Origin: Roseimicrobium gellanilyticum
GTDB taxonomy: Bacteria; Verrucomicrobiota; Verrucomicrobiia; Verrucomicrobiales; Verrucomicrobiaceae
Length of the DNA: 64,000 nt
Assembly (NCBI RefSeq): GCF_003315205.1
Contig: NZ_QNRR01000003.1
Location: forward strand, 558,001-622,000
Direction: 5' to 3'
Below the pieces are notes generated by a model. It worked only from the letters and a program-made list of their open reading frames with translations. It did not search any database and was not told where the DNA came from. This document shows positions 34,293 to 43,741 of the stretch, one piece after another. Both the position numbers and the translations under genes were made by a program. Numbering within the stretch: the first letter of the stretch is position 1; each line of letters begins with the position of its first letter.

Positions 34293-36159
34293 GTTATTTC
34301 GCAGCAAGTTTGGACTCGTGACGCTGGCCACTGTGGCCGTAGCGATCGTCGTGTGGTTTGTAAACCGGAACGCCGGAGCCAGCGCGGCCGAGGTACCGCT
34401 CATTTCCGTGCAAAAAGGCAACCTGCAGATCAACGTACTGCAGGGCGGGGAAATCCGCGCCTTGCAGAACTACGAGGTGAAGTCGGAGATTGAGCTCCCC
34501 ACGAAGATCCTGAGCCTCATCCCGGAAGGCTACCGCATCACCGAGGAAGATGTGAAAAATGGCAAGGTGCTCATCGAACTCGACAGCGCCGATCTCAGGG
34601 ACCGCATCACCAATCACGAGATCGAATTCCAGACCACCGTCTCGGCGTTCATTGATGCGGATGAGAACCGCGCCATCCAGACCAGCGACAACCAGAGCCT
34701 CGCAAGGGATGCCGAGCAGGCCATGCGTTTCGCACTGATGGACTTTGAGCGCTATATGGGCAAGGAAGTGGCCCAGGCCGTGCTGAAGGCGCGCCGCATT
34801 CCCGCCAACCAGGAAGAATTGGATCGCCATGTGGGCAAGCTCAATGAAGCCCGTCCACGCGTGCTGAACCTGGACGACAAGAAGGAAGTGGCGCCCGCCA
34901 AGCCCATGGAAGACCCTCTCGCCATCAAGGATGAGAAGGATGACAAGACAGCGGAAACCGAAGAAGATGCCGAGGCAGCAAAGAAAAAGGCGGCAGAAGC
35001 GACGGATCCTCCCCGCATCGATTTCCTTTCCTTTCTGACCAACGATCAGCTTGGAGACGGCGAGGCCCAGCAAAAGCTCCGCCAGCTCAGCAATGACCTG
35101 CTCCTGCGCCAGTCGGAACTCGGCATCGCGAAGCAGAACATCGAGGCCAGCACGCGCCTCGCAGCGAAGGAGTTCATCACGAAGACGACCTTGGAAAACG
35201 ATCAGGTGAACTTCGACAAGGCCAACCTGGCAGTGCATGCTGCCACCACCCAGCTCGACCTCTTCAAGAAGTATGAATTCCCCAAGCAGGCGGAGCTCTT
35301 CCTCAGCGCCTACCAGGAAGCGTTGACCAAGCTGCAACGCACTCTTCGTGCAAACCGCTCCCGCATGGCGCAGGCGGAGTCCCGCTTCCAGACCGCGAAG
35401 CGCCGCTATGAAGTAGAGCTCACCCGCCGCGAAGACATGGAGCGCCAGCTCAAGGCTTGCATCATCAAGGCCCCGGTCCCCGGACTGGTGGCCTACGGAT
35501 CCCATTCGGGCTCCGCGAAGTTCTCCAACGACACGATTGAGGAAGGGGCTGGTGTCCGGTTCCGCCAGACGCTGCTCACCATTCCAAACATGTCCGCCAT
35601 GAGCGTGGCGGTGAGCATTCACGAATCCCAGGTGAAGAAGGTGCGCCTCGGCCAGCCCTGCCGCATCACCGTCGATGCCGAGCCCGGCAAGACCCTCACC
35701 GGCAACCTACGTGAGATGGCCGTGCTGCCGGACTCCAGCAGCTCACGATTCACACCGAACCTCAAGCTCTATCCTGCGGTCGTACACGTGGATGGCACGC
35801 ATGACTGGCTGAAGCCGGGCATGAACGCCAAGGTGGAGATCATCGTGAACGAGCTGGATGACGTGCTCTTCGTCCCCGTGCAAAGCATCGAGGTGGAGAA
35901 TGACCACTTCTTCACCTATGTGAAGCAGGGCAGCTCCCTGGAGCGTCGTGAGGTGAAGACCGGCTCCTTCAATGATGAGTTCATTGAGATTCGCAGTGGT
36001 CTCACGCACGAAGACCAGGTGGCCCTGGCCATTCCGAAGCGTCAGACTCTCGACAACAACGGCGCCAGCTCTCCAAGCCCGACCGCTCCCAAGAAGGAAA
36101 AGGCCAAGGAGCCGGCGGCAGAGGCTGCCCCTGCCAAGAAGATCGCGGCCGCAAGCTGA
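34285..36159 (+). CDS. HlyD/MacA-like periplasmic adaptor
   Basis: This 624-residue membrane fusion protein has an N-terminal anchor (GLVTLATVAVAIVVWFV), the first barrel-sandwich half near residue 40 and a long coiled-coil hairpin. The second half (CIIKAPVPGLVAYGSH) follows, then beta-barrel and membrane-proximal domains (PGMNAKVEIIVNEL, FVPVQSIEVE). The charged Glu/Lys/Ala insert at about 205-240 and the Lys/Ala/Pro tail make it longer than usual MacA. The gene lies between its TolC and ABC partners. Confidence 0.9.
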   Translation: MSKLFRSKFGLVTLATVAVAIVVWFVNRNAGASAAEVPLISVQKGNLQINVLQGGEIRALQNYEVKSEIELPTKILSLIPEGYRITEEDVKNGKVLIELDSADLRDRITNHEIEFQTTVSAFIDADENRAIQTSDNQSLARDAEQAMRFALMDFERYMGKEVAQAVLKARRIPANQEELDRHVGKLNEARPRVLNLDDKKEVAPAKPMEDPLAIKDEKDDKTAETEEDAEAAKKKAAEATDPPRIDFLSFLTNDQLGDGEAQQKLRQLSNDLLLRQSELGIAKQNIEASTRLAAKEFITKTTLENDQVNFDKANLAVHAATTQLDLFKKYEFPKQAELFLSAYQEALTKLQRTLRANRSRMAQAESRFQTAKRRYEVELTRREDMERQLKACIIKAPVPGLVAYGSHSGSAKFSNDTIEEGAGVRFRQTLLTIPNMSAMSVAVSIHESQVKKVRLGQPCRITVDAEPGKTLTGNLREMAVLPDSSSSRFTPNLKLYPAVVHVDGTHDWLKPGMNAKVEIIVNELDDVLFVPVQSIEVENDHFFTYVKQGSSLERREVKTGSFNDEFIEIRSGLTHEDQVALAIPKRQTLDNNGASSPSPTAPKKEKAKEPAAEAAPAKKIAAAS

Positions 36160-36231
36160 CCTCTGCCGGGAAATCCAACCAGGTCATCTGCAGTCGGCGC
36201 GACTCAGGTCCCCTCCAAGCTTTTGCATTGC

Positions 36232-37041
36232 ATGCAGCCCATCATCGAACTGCGAAACATCCGTAAAGTTTACCGGCAGGGTGAATTTGAAACGGTGGTT
36301 CTGCAGGGCATCAACATCACCATCAACCCCGGTGAGTATGTCTGCATCATGGGCCCGTCAGGTTGCGGCAAATCCACGCTGCTGAATGTGCTGGGCTGCC
36401 TGGATCAGCCCTCGAGTGGCCAGTACCTGCTGGGTGGTGAGGACGTGGCGATCCTCAATGACGACGACCTCTCGAAAGCGCGCTGCCGTAACCTGGGCTT
36501 CATTTTCCAGAGCTACAATCTGATCCAGCAGCTCACCGTCGTGGAGAACATCGAAGTGCCCCTCTACTACAAGGGGGTGCAGGAACAGGAAAGCCGGGCG
36601 ATTGCGGAAAAACTCGCCGGACAGGTGGGCCTGGCGCACCGTCTGCATCACAAGCCAAATGAACTGAGCGGCGGCCAGCAGCAGCGCGTGGCCATTGCCC
36701 GGGCGCTGGCCAATGATCCTCTGATGATCCTCGCCGACGAAGCGACCGGCAACCTCGACTCCAAGTCCGGCAAAGAGATTCTCGACATCTTCGACGACCT
36801 CAACTGTGCAGGGAAGACCATGGTCTTCGTCACGCACGATGAGCGCATGGTGCAGCGCTGCACGCGCGTGATTCGTCTGAAGGACGGTCTGGTGGAGAAG
36901 GACGAACCCGGGGCTGCAGCAGCCCGCCTGATCGCTTCCGGTGGAAAGCAGGGCACCTCCGTGGTGACCAAGTTCCCCGTCTCCGAGGCCGCACCAGGAG
37001 AAGAACACATGCACCTGCCCGCCCCGGCCCTCGCCACCTGA
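36232..37041 (+). CDS. ABC transporter ATPase, MacB/LolD type
   Basis: The protein has 269 residues from the ATG at 36232 (a TTG lies three codons upstream). Walker A is GPSGCGKST, the Q-loop segment is [11 protein letters not shown], the signature is LSGGQQQR, Walker B is [14 protein letters not shown] and the H-loop is VFVTHDERM. The sequence type matches ATPases of MacB- and Lol-like mechanotransmission exporters, which use a separate permease as encoded next. The C-terminal 40 residues are an unusual Pro/Ala/Glu extension. Confidence 0.94.
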   Translation: MQPIIELRNIRKVYRQGEFETVVLQGINITINPGEYVCIMGPSGCGKSTLLNVLGCLDQPSSGQYLLGGEDVAILNDDDLSKARCRNLGFIFQSYNLIQQLTVVENIEVPLYYKGVQEQESRAIAEKLAGQVGLAHRLHHKPNELSGGQQQRVAIARALANDPLMILADEATGNLDSKSGKEILDIFDDLNCAGKTMVFVTHDERMVQRCTRVIRLKDGLVEKDEPGAAAARLIASGGKQGTSVVTKFPVSEAAPGEEHMHLPAPALAT

Positions 37042-37067
37042 AACGATAGTTCGTTTGGCTGATTTCG

Positions 37068-38402
37068 ATGTTTTCCCTCGCCTCTCATCCCATCCTTCGC
37101 CTTGCGATGTCTCCACAGCACATGTGGAGATCCATCGTACTGGGTTCGAAGAGCATCTGGCTGCACAAGCTGCGGTCCATGCTCACGGCTCTGGGAGTGG
37201 TGTTTGGCGTGGCCTCCGTGGTCGCGATGCTGGCGATTGGTGAGGGCGCGAGTCACGAAGCCCAGGAGCAGATTCGCAAATTGGGCTCCCAGAACGTGAT
37301 TCTGGAAAGCGTGAAGCCGCCGGACAACCAGGGTCCGGGTCAGCAGACACGCAGCATGGTCCTCGAATACGGCCTGACCACGCGCGACATCAATCAGATC
37401 CGACAGACCATTCCCGGCATCTCCATCGTGGTGCCGAGCCGCATGATCAGCGAGAACCTCTGGAACGAGAGCTACAATCTGGATGCTTCCATCCTGGGTG
37501 TGCTCTCCATCTATCCCGAAATGCGCAATCGCAAACTCAGCCTGGGTCGATTCTTCACCGAGGTGGAATACAATGACCGCATCCCGGTGTGCGTGCTGAA
37601 TCAAACCGCTGCGGCGAAGCTCTTCCCTCTGGCCACCCCAGTGGGCAAGTCTGTGCGTGTACGCGGCTTTTACTACCGTGTCGTCGGCGTGATCGAGGAT
37701 GAAAGCATGCGCTCCACCGGAGATGATGGAGCGCCCAAGAGCGGCGGCACCAAGAGCAACAGCGTCGGTCAGATGCTCATCCCCTTCAGCACACTGATGG
37801 ATCACTATGGCGACACCTTCTTCCGTTTCCGCAGCGGCAGCTTCGAAGCGGAGAAGGTCGAGTTTCACGAAGCCATCGTGCGTGTCGATGATGTGAATGC
37901 AGTGATGACCCGCGCGGAAGCCATCCGCCACGTGCTCGCACGCAATCATCCACGCGAAGACTATCGTGTGACCGTGCCGATTGAACTGCTGCGCCAGGCA
38001 GAGCGCACGAAGCGTATTTTCAGCATCGTGCTCGGAAGCATCGCCGCAATCTCACTGCTGGTGGGCGGTATCGGCATCATGAACATCATGCTCGCCAGCG
38101 TGACGGAGCGTACTCGCGAAATTGGAATCCGCCGTGCGCTTGGCGCACGCCAGACGGACATCGTGTTGCAGTTCCTGATCGAGACCGTCCTGCTCGCTGG
38201 CGCGGGTGGCGTGATCGGCGTGGTGCTGGGACTTGGCATCCCAATCGCCATCAGTCATTTCGCCGGAGTCACCACTGTGATCAAAGCCTGGGCTCCCACC
38301 CTCGCCTTCTCCATCTCCGTCTTCACCGGCATCGCCTTCGGCATCTATCCCGCCATGCGCGCGGCGAAGATGAATCCGGTGGAAGCACTGAGGCACGAGT
38401 AA
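37068..38402 (+). CDS. ABC transporter permease, MacB/FtsX family
   Basis: The 444-residue product has one N-terminal helix ([21 protein letters not shown]), a large periplasmic MacB-PCD-type domain (about 75-300) and three C-terminal helices starting [20 protein letters not shown]. The conserved [15 protein letters not shown] coupling segment and the [15 protein letters not shown] end are present. With the preceding ATPase, adaptor and TolC genes it forms a full MacAB-TolC-like exporter for peptides, lipoproteins or antibiotics; the substrate is unknown. Confidence 0.93.
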   Translation: MFSLASHPILRLAMSPQHMWRSIVLGSKSIWLHKLRSMLTALGVVFGVASVVAMLAIGEGASHEAQEQIRKLGSQNVILESVKPPDNQGPGQQTRSMVLEYGLTTRDINQIRQTIPGISIVVPSRMISENLWNESYNLDASILGVLSIYPEMRNRKLSLGRFFTEVEYNDRIPVCVLNQTAAAKLFPLATPVGKSVRVRGFYYRVVGVIEDESMRSTGDDGAPKSGGTKSNSVGQMLIPFSTLMDHYGDTFFRFRSGSFEAEKVEFHEAIVRVDDVNAVMTRAEAIRHVLARNHPREDYRVTVPIELLRQAERTKRIFSIVLGSIAAISLLVGGIGIMNIMLASVTERTREIGIRRALGARQTDIVLQFLIETVLLAGAGGVIGVVLGLGIPIAISHFAGVTTVIKAWAPTLAFSISVFTGIAFGIYPAMRAAKMNPVEALRHE

Positions 38403-38423
38403 CCTGCTCTCTTGCGGTTACTC
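38397..38423. terminator. hairpin spanning two convergent stop codons
   Basis: GAGTAACC (38397-38404) and GGTTACTC (38416-38423) form a perfect 8-bp stem around an 11-base loop. Each arm contains the TAA stop of one of the two convergent genes. No T-run follows, so rho-independent activity is uncertain. Confidence 0.45.
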
Positions 38424-38846
38424 ACGCTCAATCACGTGGATGCGAGTGACCCTGCCTCCACCGTTATCGCGTACGATCAAAAGTGGAAGGTCCGGAGCTG
38501 CCGCGATGAGAGCCTGCTGTTCTCTATCCAGCCCCTCCGGCATGGGAGGTGGATGAAGCCTGGCTTCTTCTTCAGTTTGCACCTGCACCAATGCACGCAC
38601 TACCGGCGTAGGCAGAGGAGTTGTGTTCGAAGCAATGACGGGTGCTTTCGAGACATCACCCGGTCGTAACCACCACACGCTTACACCCAGGAGCACCACA
38701 GCCGCAGCGGCAACCAAGCCACGCTGTTGCAGTCGTCTCTGCAACGCACGCTGGCGTGCAACGAGAGCGGCGCGTGCAGGCAGATCGATCGCTTCGGCAG
38801 CAAGACTTTGCAGCAACGGATCAGAAGATTTGCGCGGAGGCGTCAT
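38418..38846 (-). CDS. small single-pass membrane protein, possible anti-sigma partner
   Basis: The 142-residue protein has an N-terminal Arg-rich cytoplasmic part (about 1-42), one transmembrane helix (GLVAAAAVVLLGVSVWWL) and a periplasmic tail. Its start overlaps the stop of the sigma factor gene (ATGA, 38843-38846), the usual layout of sigma/anti-sigma pairs. No zinc-finger ZAS motif (HxxxCxxC) is seen, so the anti-sigma role is inferred from position and topology only. Confidence 0.65.
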   Translation of the reverse strand: MTPPRKSSDPLLQSLAAEAIDLPARAALVARQRALQRRLQQRGLVAAAAVVLLGVSVWWLRPGDVSKAPVIASNTTPLPTPVVRALVQVQTEEEARLHPPPMPEGLDREQQALIAAAPDLPLLIVRDNGGGRVTRIHVIERE

Positions 38847-39415
38847 CGGATGCGAAGGATGATGTCCATCAAACGTGCTCGCAAACGGGCGAGGCGTCGC
38901 TCGATGGCTTTGGGTGTGGCGCCAAGTTCAGAGGCAAGCTCCTCCGTGGTACTGCCATGGCAATATTTCTTGCGGAGCAATTCGGCATCCTCAGCAGGTA
39001 ATTGGGCAAGCGCCTCCTCAGCAAGCGCAGCTTCCCCATTCATGGAAGCATGCCACGCCGTGTCAGGTCCATCTTGCGAGGCCCGCCAGTGGGCAAAGCG
39101 TTCCGCGAGAAGATGGCGGCGTGCCTTGTGCCTCGTGTGGTCGACCGCCGCACAACGCACCAGGCAGGAGAGCCAGTTGGAGAAGGCTTCATCACTGGTG
39201 AAGGGCTTCGCATGACGGGCGATGCGAAGATAAGCCTGCTGCACGATTTCACTCGCGGCAGCAGCATCACCCGAGCGATGTACTGCATAGCGAAGCAGCG
39301 TGAGGTAGTAGCGCGCATGAAACCAGCGCCACGCTTCATCATCCCCCTCTGCGAGAAGGCTGGTCCACTGGGCCAGCGTGCGTTCGGCAGACCGCTCGGG
39401 GCTTTCGGTGTCCAT
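38843..39415 (-). CDS. ECF-type RNA polymerase sigma factor
   Basis: The ATG at 39415 gives 190 residues beginning MDTESPERSAERTLAQW; the longer open frame to 39655 overlaps the upstream gene and is not credible. Region 2 appears as SEIVQQAYLRIARHAKPF and FSNWLSCLVRCAAVDHTRHK, and region 4 as LPAEDAELLRKKYCHG then TEELASELGATPKAIERRL. It is probably co-translated with the small membrane protein that follows. The upstream secreted protein ends 64 bases before it and may be in the same transcript. Confidence 0.9.
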   Translation of the reverse strand: MDTESPERSAERTLAQWTSLLAEGDDEAWRWFHARYYLTLLRYAVHRSGDAAAASEIVQQAYLRIARHAKPFTSDEAFSNWLSCLVRCAAVDHTRHKARRHLLAERFAHWRASQDGPDTAWHASMNGEAALAEEALAQLPAEDAELLRKKYCHGSTTEELASELGATPKAIERRLARLRARLMDIILRIR

Positions 39416-39479
39416 GCTGCGCAGGAGGCAAGACGGAAAAGGGAATGTCAGGTCATGCTGCACGAGTACAAGGTGATGC

Positions 39480-40973
39480 TCATGGCTTGTCCTTGTTGCG
39501 TTGAGTCTCCGCAAGCGCATCCTCGTCCACCGCAAGCTTTTCGGCAGCGAGAATGAAGCTCTCCATGCCATCGAGCATATCTTCGGGACCAAACAATACG
39601 AACAACTTTTGTTCCGGGCGGGACTCCAGTTGGGCCCCGATGCCGAGATCTTCAATTACGCCATAGCTTTGCGCAACTGCTCTGACCAGAGTCGCGCGGA
39701 GTGAGATCATCTCCTCTGCCGCCTTCCTCACCTTGTCGAGCCTGGAAGCGTTTTGAAACACATGGGGGGCAGCGACCGCACGCATCTTCGGCACGGCGGC
39801 AGTGGCGAGGGCCTTCTTCGTGGCTGCCTCTTCCGCAGCGCGCAGCTCGGCAGCCTTGAGGAAACTTTCCAGTCCATCCACGCCTTCTTCACTGCCCACC
39901 AGCACAAAGACCTTCTGGCTTGTGAGTCGCTGTACGCTGGTGGAGTTTCCCCGGGTCATGGTACCATGGGCAGCCACCGAAGCGGATACGGCGGTATCGA
40001 GTCGCAAGTGTTCAAGCTCGCGCAATACATCAAGCTCGATTTTCGCGGCTACCTTCTCGTCGGCAAAAAGGTGTGGCGTGGCGACGGCGCGCATCTTCAC
40101 CTCTCCTTTGGTCGCAGATGTGGGACGATTGCCGGAGATGCGCCAGATATTGCCCGGCATCTCGGCATCCTTTTCCACCATTTCGACCATCAGACGCCCC
40201 TCGCTGAGAAACTCAATGGTTCGCGCCAGCTCGCTCAATCGCACATTTCGCACTTCGAAGCCAGGCAACACCTGTTGTTCCGCTGAGGGGCTCAGCACAA
40301 CGTTGTCTCCAGGGAAGGCGTACCGAAGTGCGTCCCGCAAAGTCTGTATCTCGGTGCCGTCGAAGCGAACTGTGTAGAGCCGCGTGCCCTTCTCGGTGGC
40401 GGTGGAAAATGCGTAGTTCAAAGGGATTCGCCGCACGATGATCATGGCCTTGTCCGTGACGGTCTTGGCCTTCCCGCTGACTGACACGCTGGGATATTTA
40501 AACTCGTATTGGAACTGGGGCGTCTTCACGTTACCGGATTGAGCGGGTGTCCAATCCCGACCCAAGGTGATTGGCGCGAATGCGGGCTTGCCGTCCTGGG
40601 AGAACTCAAGCACCAGCTTGTCATCATCGCCTGATTTCACTATTACATCGAAGTCCTTTGGCTTGCCTTCCTCCTGCACGGGAAAGGAATCACCGACGCC
40701 CGCGTGCGCAATGAACGTAAGCACGCCCGGATCGCCGAGCTCCTCTTGCCGCAGGCTACTGAAGGTTGCCCCACTGCCATTTGTCGCTGGCGAGGGAACG
40801 AATCGCCGCCGCACGCTCACTTCTGCGGGTTTCGAAGGATCCGATTGGGCAGGAAGATTGAGTGCGAGGAAGTGAACCGTCGCGACCGCGACGAAGCATG
40901 CACGCCATGAATATAAGCGAGCGCCTGCGCGGTGCGAGAGCGGGACTTTGATGCTGGGAATCGGAGCATTCAT
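39480..40973 (-). CDS. secreted protein with STN/secretin-like region and internal duplication
   Basis: The 497-residue product has an N-terminal signal segment (about 20-43). A central region (about 200-285; TLRDALRYAFPGDNVVLSPS, LSELARTIEFLSEGRLMVEM, IWRISG) resembles the short N-terminal STN modules of secretins and TonB receptors. A tandem duplication of about 90 residues follows (293-383 and 396-486): both copies begin KMRAVA(T/A)PH(L/V)F and end with KVFVLVG or KLFVLFG, then DG(L/M)ESF and an AAE helix. No barrel domain is present, so it is not a secretin itself. Its gene precedes a sigma factor gene. Confidence 0.7.
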   Translation of the reverse strand: MNAPIPSIKVPLSHRAGARLYSWRACFVAVATVHFLALNLPAQSDPSKPAEVSVRRRFVPSPATNGSGATFSSLRQEELGDPGVLTFIAHAGVGDSFPVQEEGKPKDFDVIVKSGDDDKLVLEFSQDGKPAFAPITLGRDWTPAQSGNVKTPQFQYEFKYPSVSVSGKAKTVTDKAMIIVRRIPLNYAFSTATEKGTRLYTVRFDGTEIQTLRDALRYAFPGDNVVLSPSAEQQVLPGFEVRNVRLSELARTIEFLSEGRLMVEMVEKDAEMPGNIWRISGNRPTSATKGEVKMRAVATPHLFADEKVAAKIELDVLRELEHLRLDTAVSASVAAHGTMTRGNSTSVQRLTSQKVFVLVGSEEGVDGLESFLKAAELRAAEEAATKKALATAAVPKMRAVAAPHVFQNASRLDKVRKAAEEMISLRATLVRAVAQSYGVIEDLGIGAQLESRPEQKLFVLFGPEDMLDGMESFILAAEKLAVDEDALAETQRNKDKP

Positions 40974-41119
40974 TGGGATGGGCGCTGGATTGAAAGGAGT
41001 GGCAAAGGCATCCGGGGCATCGTCGGCCTTCGGAATGGAAACGCCCGGGAAGCCATCTATCCCCCGCGCGATCTCAAGACAGCATCACACAGTGGCGCGG
41101 GGAAACGCTCTTTTGGTTA

Positions 41120-41259
41120 GCCGCAAAAAGACGCAAAAAATCACAAAAAAAGAGCAGCCTTGGGAGCTGCTCCTGTGATGTGGATACATCTAGCCGAGGT
41201 GGGACTCAATCCTCGGAATCGATCCGCTCTCTTCTGAGTTTTTTGCGTCTCTTTGCGGC
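41120..41259. repeat. inverted repeat GCCGCAAAaAGACGCAAAAAA
   Basis: The 21-base arms 41120-41140 and 41239-41259 are inverted copies with one mismatch and enclose about 100 bases. The interior holds the terminator at 41145-41172 and a weaker CCGAGG/CCTCGG stem. It occupies nearly half of the 305-bp gap between the secreted duplicated protein and the ROK gene; I see no gene there. Confidence 0.65.
41145..41172 (-). terminator. rho-independent terminator of the ROK-MFS-oxidoreductase operon
   Basis: GAGCAGC (41152-41158) and GCTGCTC (41166-41172) make a perfect 7-bp stem with a 7-base loop. On the minus strand it is followed by seven T residues (complement of 41145-41151). It lies about 107 bases after the ROK stop codon. 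Confidence 0.85.
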
Positions 41260-41278
41260 CAATCAGTTCAGTGGAAAC

Positions 41279-42442
41279 TCACCCCAGATCCTGCGGCCGC
41301 CACTTCTCCAGGGCGAGTGCGGCAGCGCCCACGGCACCGGCGAACTCACCTAGCTCGGAGATGCGAATGGGAGTACCGGGATGATAGTCGCTCTCGAATT
41401 GAAGAGCGACATTCTGCACCGGTTCCAGGTAAGTGGTGCCCAAGGTCGTCAGAGGACCAGCGAGCACGACGATTTCCGGATCGATAAGCTGTGTCATCTG
41501 GGAAACCACCCAGCCATGGACCGCAGCCACTTCACGAAGCGCCAGAAGCGCTGCCTCTTCTCCGCCTTCCACCGCACGGAGGAATTCATCGAGCGTGGCT
41601 TCGCTGGAGCCCTTGAGCTCAGCATAGCGGGCAGCGGCGCCTCCAACTGAAGAAGCCTTTTCCACCGTAGCGCCAGGGCGCCATTCCCACTTCTCTGCCT
41701 TGGCATCGAACACGGGACAGTTCCATCCGCGGATTTCACCACCGAGTTCCTGATGTCCGGTGGCGAGCTGGCCTCCACGAATCACCCCTGCAGCCACGCC
41801 GTAGCGCACGCCCAGGCAGATGAGTTCCTGACAGCCCTGACCTTCACCGAACCACCGCTCGGCCAGTGCCATGGTGCGGATGTTGTTCTCAATGAAGACA
41901 GGCACTTTCATCGCCCTGCTGACGTGCTCGACGATGGGCACATTGTCCCACCCGGGGACATGCACATAGCGGATGCCCACGCCATTGCGGGTGTCCACCC
42001 GGCCCGGCACCGCCAGCCCCACGGAGAGCAGGTTGAGCTGCGTCTCCCTCTGCAGGTCGGTGAGAGTATCAATGATCTGCTGCACCACGGCGTCCGCACC
42101 CAGAGTTCCCTTCAGGGATACCTTGCGCCGCGCAATGGGGCGCTGGGCGAAGTCCACCGCCGTGGCAAAGGCAGTGTCCGCGTAGAAGTCCAAACCCAGG
42201 AAACAGCCACGAGCCGGGTTGGGTCTCAGTTTCGTCGGAGGGCGCCCTGCCTCCTTGGTCGGTTCGACGGTTTCCGTGAAATAGCCACCAGCCACCAGTG
42301 AATCGACATGCCTGCCGATGGTGGACGCGGCCACCCCGAGTACGCGGGCAAGCTCGACCCGGGAGAGGCTTTCGTAGTCTCTCACCTTCCGGATGATCTC
42401 GGCGCCGAAATCGGCGTTGTCCTGCACTTTAAGTCCCAACAT
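41279..42442 (-). CDS. ROK-family transcriptional regulator
   Basis: The protein has 387 residues. Residues 1-70 are a winged helix (LSRVELARVLGVAASTIGRH) and the rest an ASKHA sugar-kinase-like ROK domain (GCFLGLDFYADT, FIENNIRTMALAERWFG, GQLATGHQELGGEIRGW). The glucokinase GGT loop, the END catalytic Asp (here ENN) and the CxCGxxGC zinc site are all missing, so it should be a sugar-sensing repressor without kinase activity. It is the last gene of a minus-strand cluster with the MFS transporter (6-base gap) and oxidoreductase, which it probably regulates. Confidence 0.88.
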   Translation of the reverse strand: MLGLKVQDNADFGAEIIRKVRDYESLSRVELARVLGVAASTIGRHVDSLVAGGYFTETVEPTKEAGRPPTKLRPNPARGCFLGLDFYADTAFATAVDFAQRPIARRKVSLKGTLGADAVVQQIIDTLTDLQRETQLNLLSVGLAVPGRVDTRNGVGIRYVHVPGWDNVPIVEHVSRAMKVPVFIENNIRTMALAERWFGEGQGCQELICLGVRYGVAAGVIRGGQLATGHQELGGEIRGWNCPVFDAKAEKWEWRPGATVEKASSVGGAAARYAELKGSSEATLDEFLRAVEGGEEAALLALREVAAVHGWVVSQMTQLIDPEIVVLAGPLTTLGTTYLEPVQNVALQFESDYHPGTPIRISELGEFAGAVGAAALALEKWRPQDLG

Positions 42443-42448
42443 GAGGTT

Positions 42449-43741
42449 TTAATCGGGTAGTTCCTTATTCTTCGTCTCGGGTAGAAAACACAGGAACACA
42501 AGCCCCAGCAAGAAAAATCCCGCCAGCAGCGTGATTGCCAGATGCAGCTCCAGTTCTTGTTTCAGCCACGCGGAGAGCCAGATAAGCACGGGTGCGGCAA
42601 GGATCCGGCCCGTGTTAAAGCAGAACCCCGAGCCGGTGGCGCGGAGGTGCGTGGGGAACAATTCAGGAAAGTACACGGCGTATCCCGCGTGGATGCCCAG
42701 GCCGAAGAAACCGAAGACGGGCAGCAGGCACAGCAGCAGCCCATAGCTCCCCACGGCGGAGGGCACCCAGCAAATAATTACGGTCATGACGAGCGCGCAG
42801 ATGTGCATCATCGCGAAAGTTGCACGACGACCAAACCGCATGCTGAGCGGCCCAAAGCAGACCATGCCCACAGCAGCTCCCGCCGTCAGCACAAAGCCAT
42901 AGGCTATTTTGCCCTGGCTGGCCGCCTCCTTGGGATCCACGCCCTGGCTCTTGAGAAGTTCCTCCGCGAGATTCTGCGCGGCGACTACCACGCCCCAGAA
43001 AGTTGCCAGGCCCACCATGGCCAGCAAAGCGCCGAAGATCGCTCGTGAGCGCCAGCGGGAATCTCCCAACAGATCCGAAAAGCTGCCAAGCTTGTCCGAC
43101 CTGGTCTCTCTGGCATGCAACCAGGAGTCCGGCTCCTTCACGCTCACCCGCACCCAAAGTACCAGCAACGCCGGCACGACCCCGATGAGGTAGGCAATAC
43201 GCCAATGCTCCCCCACCGCCAGCCCCGTGGCCGCCGCCAGCCAGGCACCGATAACGCTGGACGCATGAAAGATGCCTCCGGCACGGGCGCGGGCCTTCGA
43301 GGGGAACACCTCTGCAACCAATGCCGCGCCCACAGCCCACTCCCCGCCGACGCCCATGGCCACCAGGAAACGAAGCACTCCCACCTGCCACAAGTCCGTG
43401 GCCATCGCAGTGAGGCCCGTGAAGATGGAATAGAATAGGATGGTGAGGGCCATCACGGGCTTCCGCCCCCACTTGTCCGCCAGCGAGCTGAAGAGCCAGC
43501 CTCCGAGGGTGCCGCCGATGAGGAAGATGCCGAGAAACCTCTCGCCCCATGCCTTCACCTCGGGCGAGTCGGACGGCACCTTGAGCAGATCCGGCAGCAT
43601 GTCGCCGCGAGTGATGTTGTAGATCTGCCCTTCGAACGCATCGAAGACCCAGCCTGCAGAGGCGATGATGAGCACCAGCCACTGGTACCGGGTCACTCCG
43701 TGGTACCAGGGCGTCTCCAGTCGGTGCTTCATGTCACTCAT
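42449..43741 (-). CDS. MFS transporter, sugar/organic-acid:H+ symporter type
   Basis: The 430-residue product has 12 predicted helices and the MFS signature between helices 2 and 3 (SSLADKWGRKPVMALTIL), plus FLVAMGVGGEWAVGAALVAE and PSKARARAGG. These are typical of the metabolite:H+ symporter group that includes sialic acid and aromatic acid carriers. Its start overlaps the stop of the upstream oxidoreductase gene (ATGA, 43738-43741) and the ROK gene follows after six bases. The substrate is presumably the compound sensed by that regulator. Confidence 0.9.
   Translation of the reverse strand: MSDMKHRLETPWYHGVTRYQWLVLIIASAGWVFDAFEGQIYNITRGDMLPDLLKVPSDSPEVKAWGERFLGIFLIGGTLGGWLFSSLADKWGRKPVMALTILFYSIFTGLTAMATDLWQVGVLRFLVAMGVGGEWAVGAALVAEVFPSKARARAGGIFHASSVIGAWLAAATGLAVGEHWRIAYLIGVVPALLVLWVRVSVKEPDSWLHARETRSDKLGSFSDLLGDSRWRSRAIFGALLAMVGLATFWGVVVAAQNLAEELLKSQGVDPKEAASQGKIAYGFVLTAGAAVGMVCFGPLSMRFGRRATFAMMHICALVMTVIICWVPSAVGSYGLLLCLLPVFGFFGLGIHAGYAVYFPELFPTHLRATGSGFCFNTGRILAAPVLIWLSAWLKQELELHLAITLLAGFFLLGLVFLCFLPETKNKELPD

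Noticed and set aside
41180-41240. tRNA-like segment between the inverted repeats
   Set aside because: A short CCGAGG/CCTCGG stem is present but no acceptor, D or anticodon arm can be formed.
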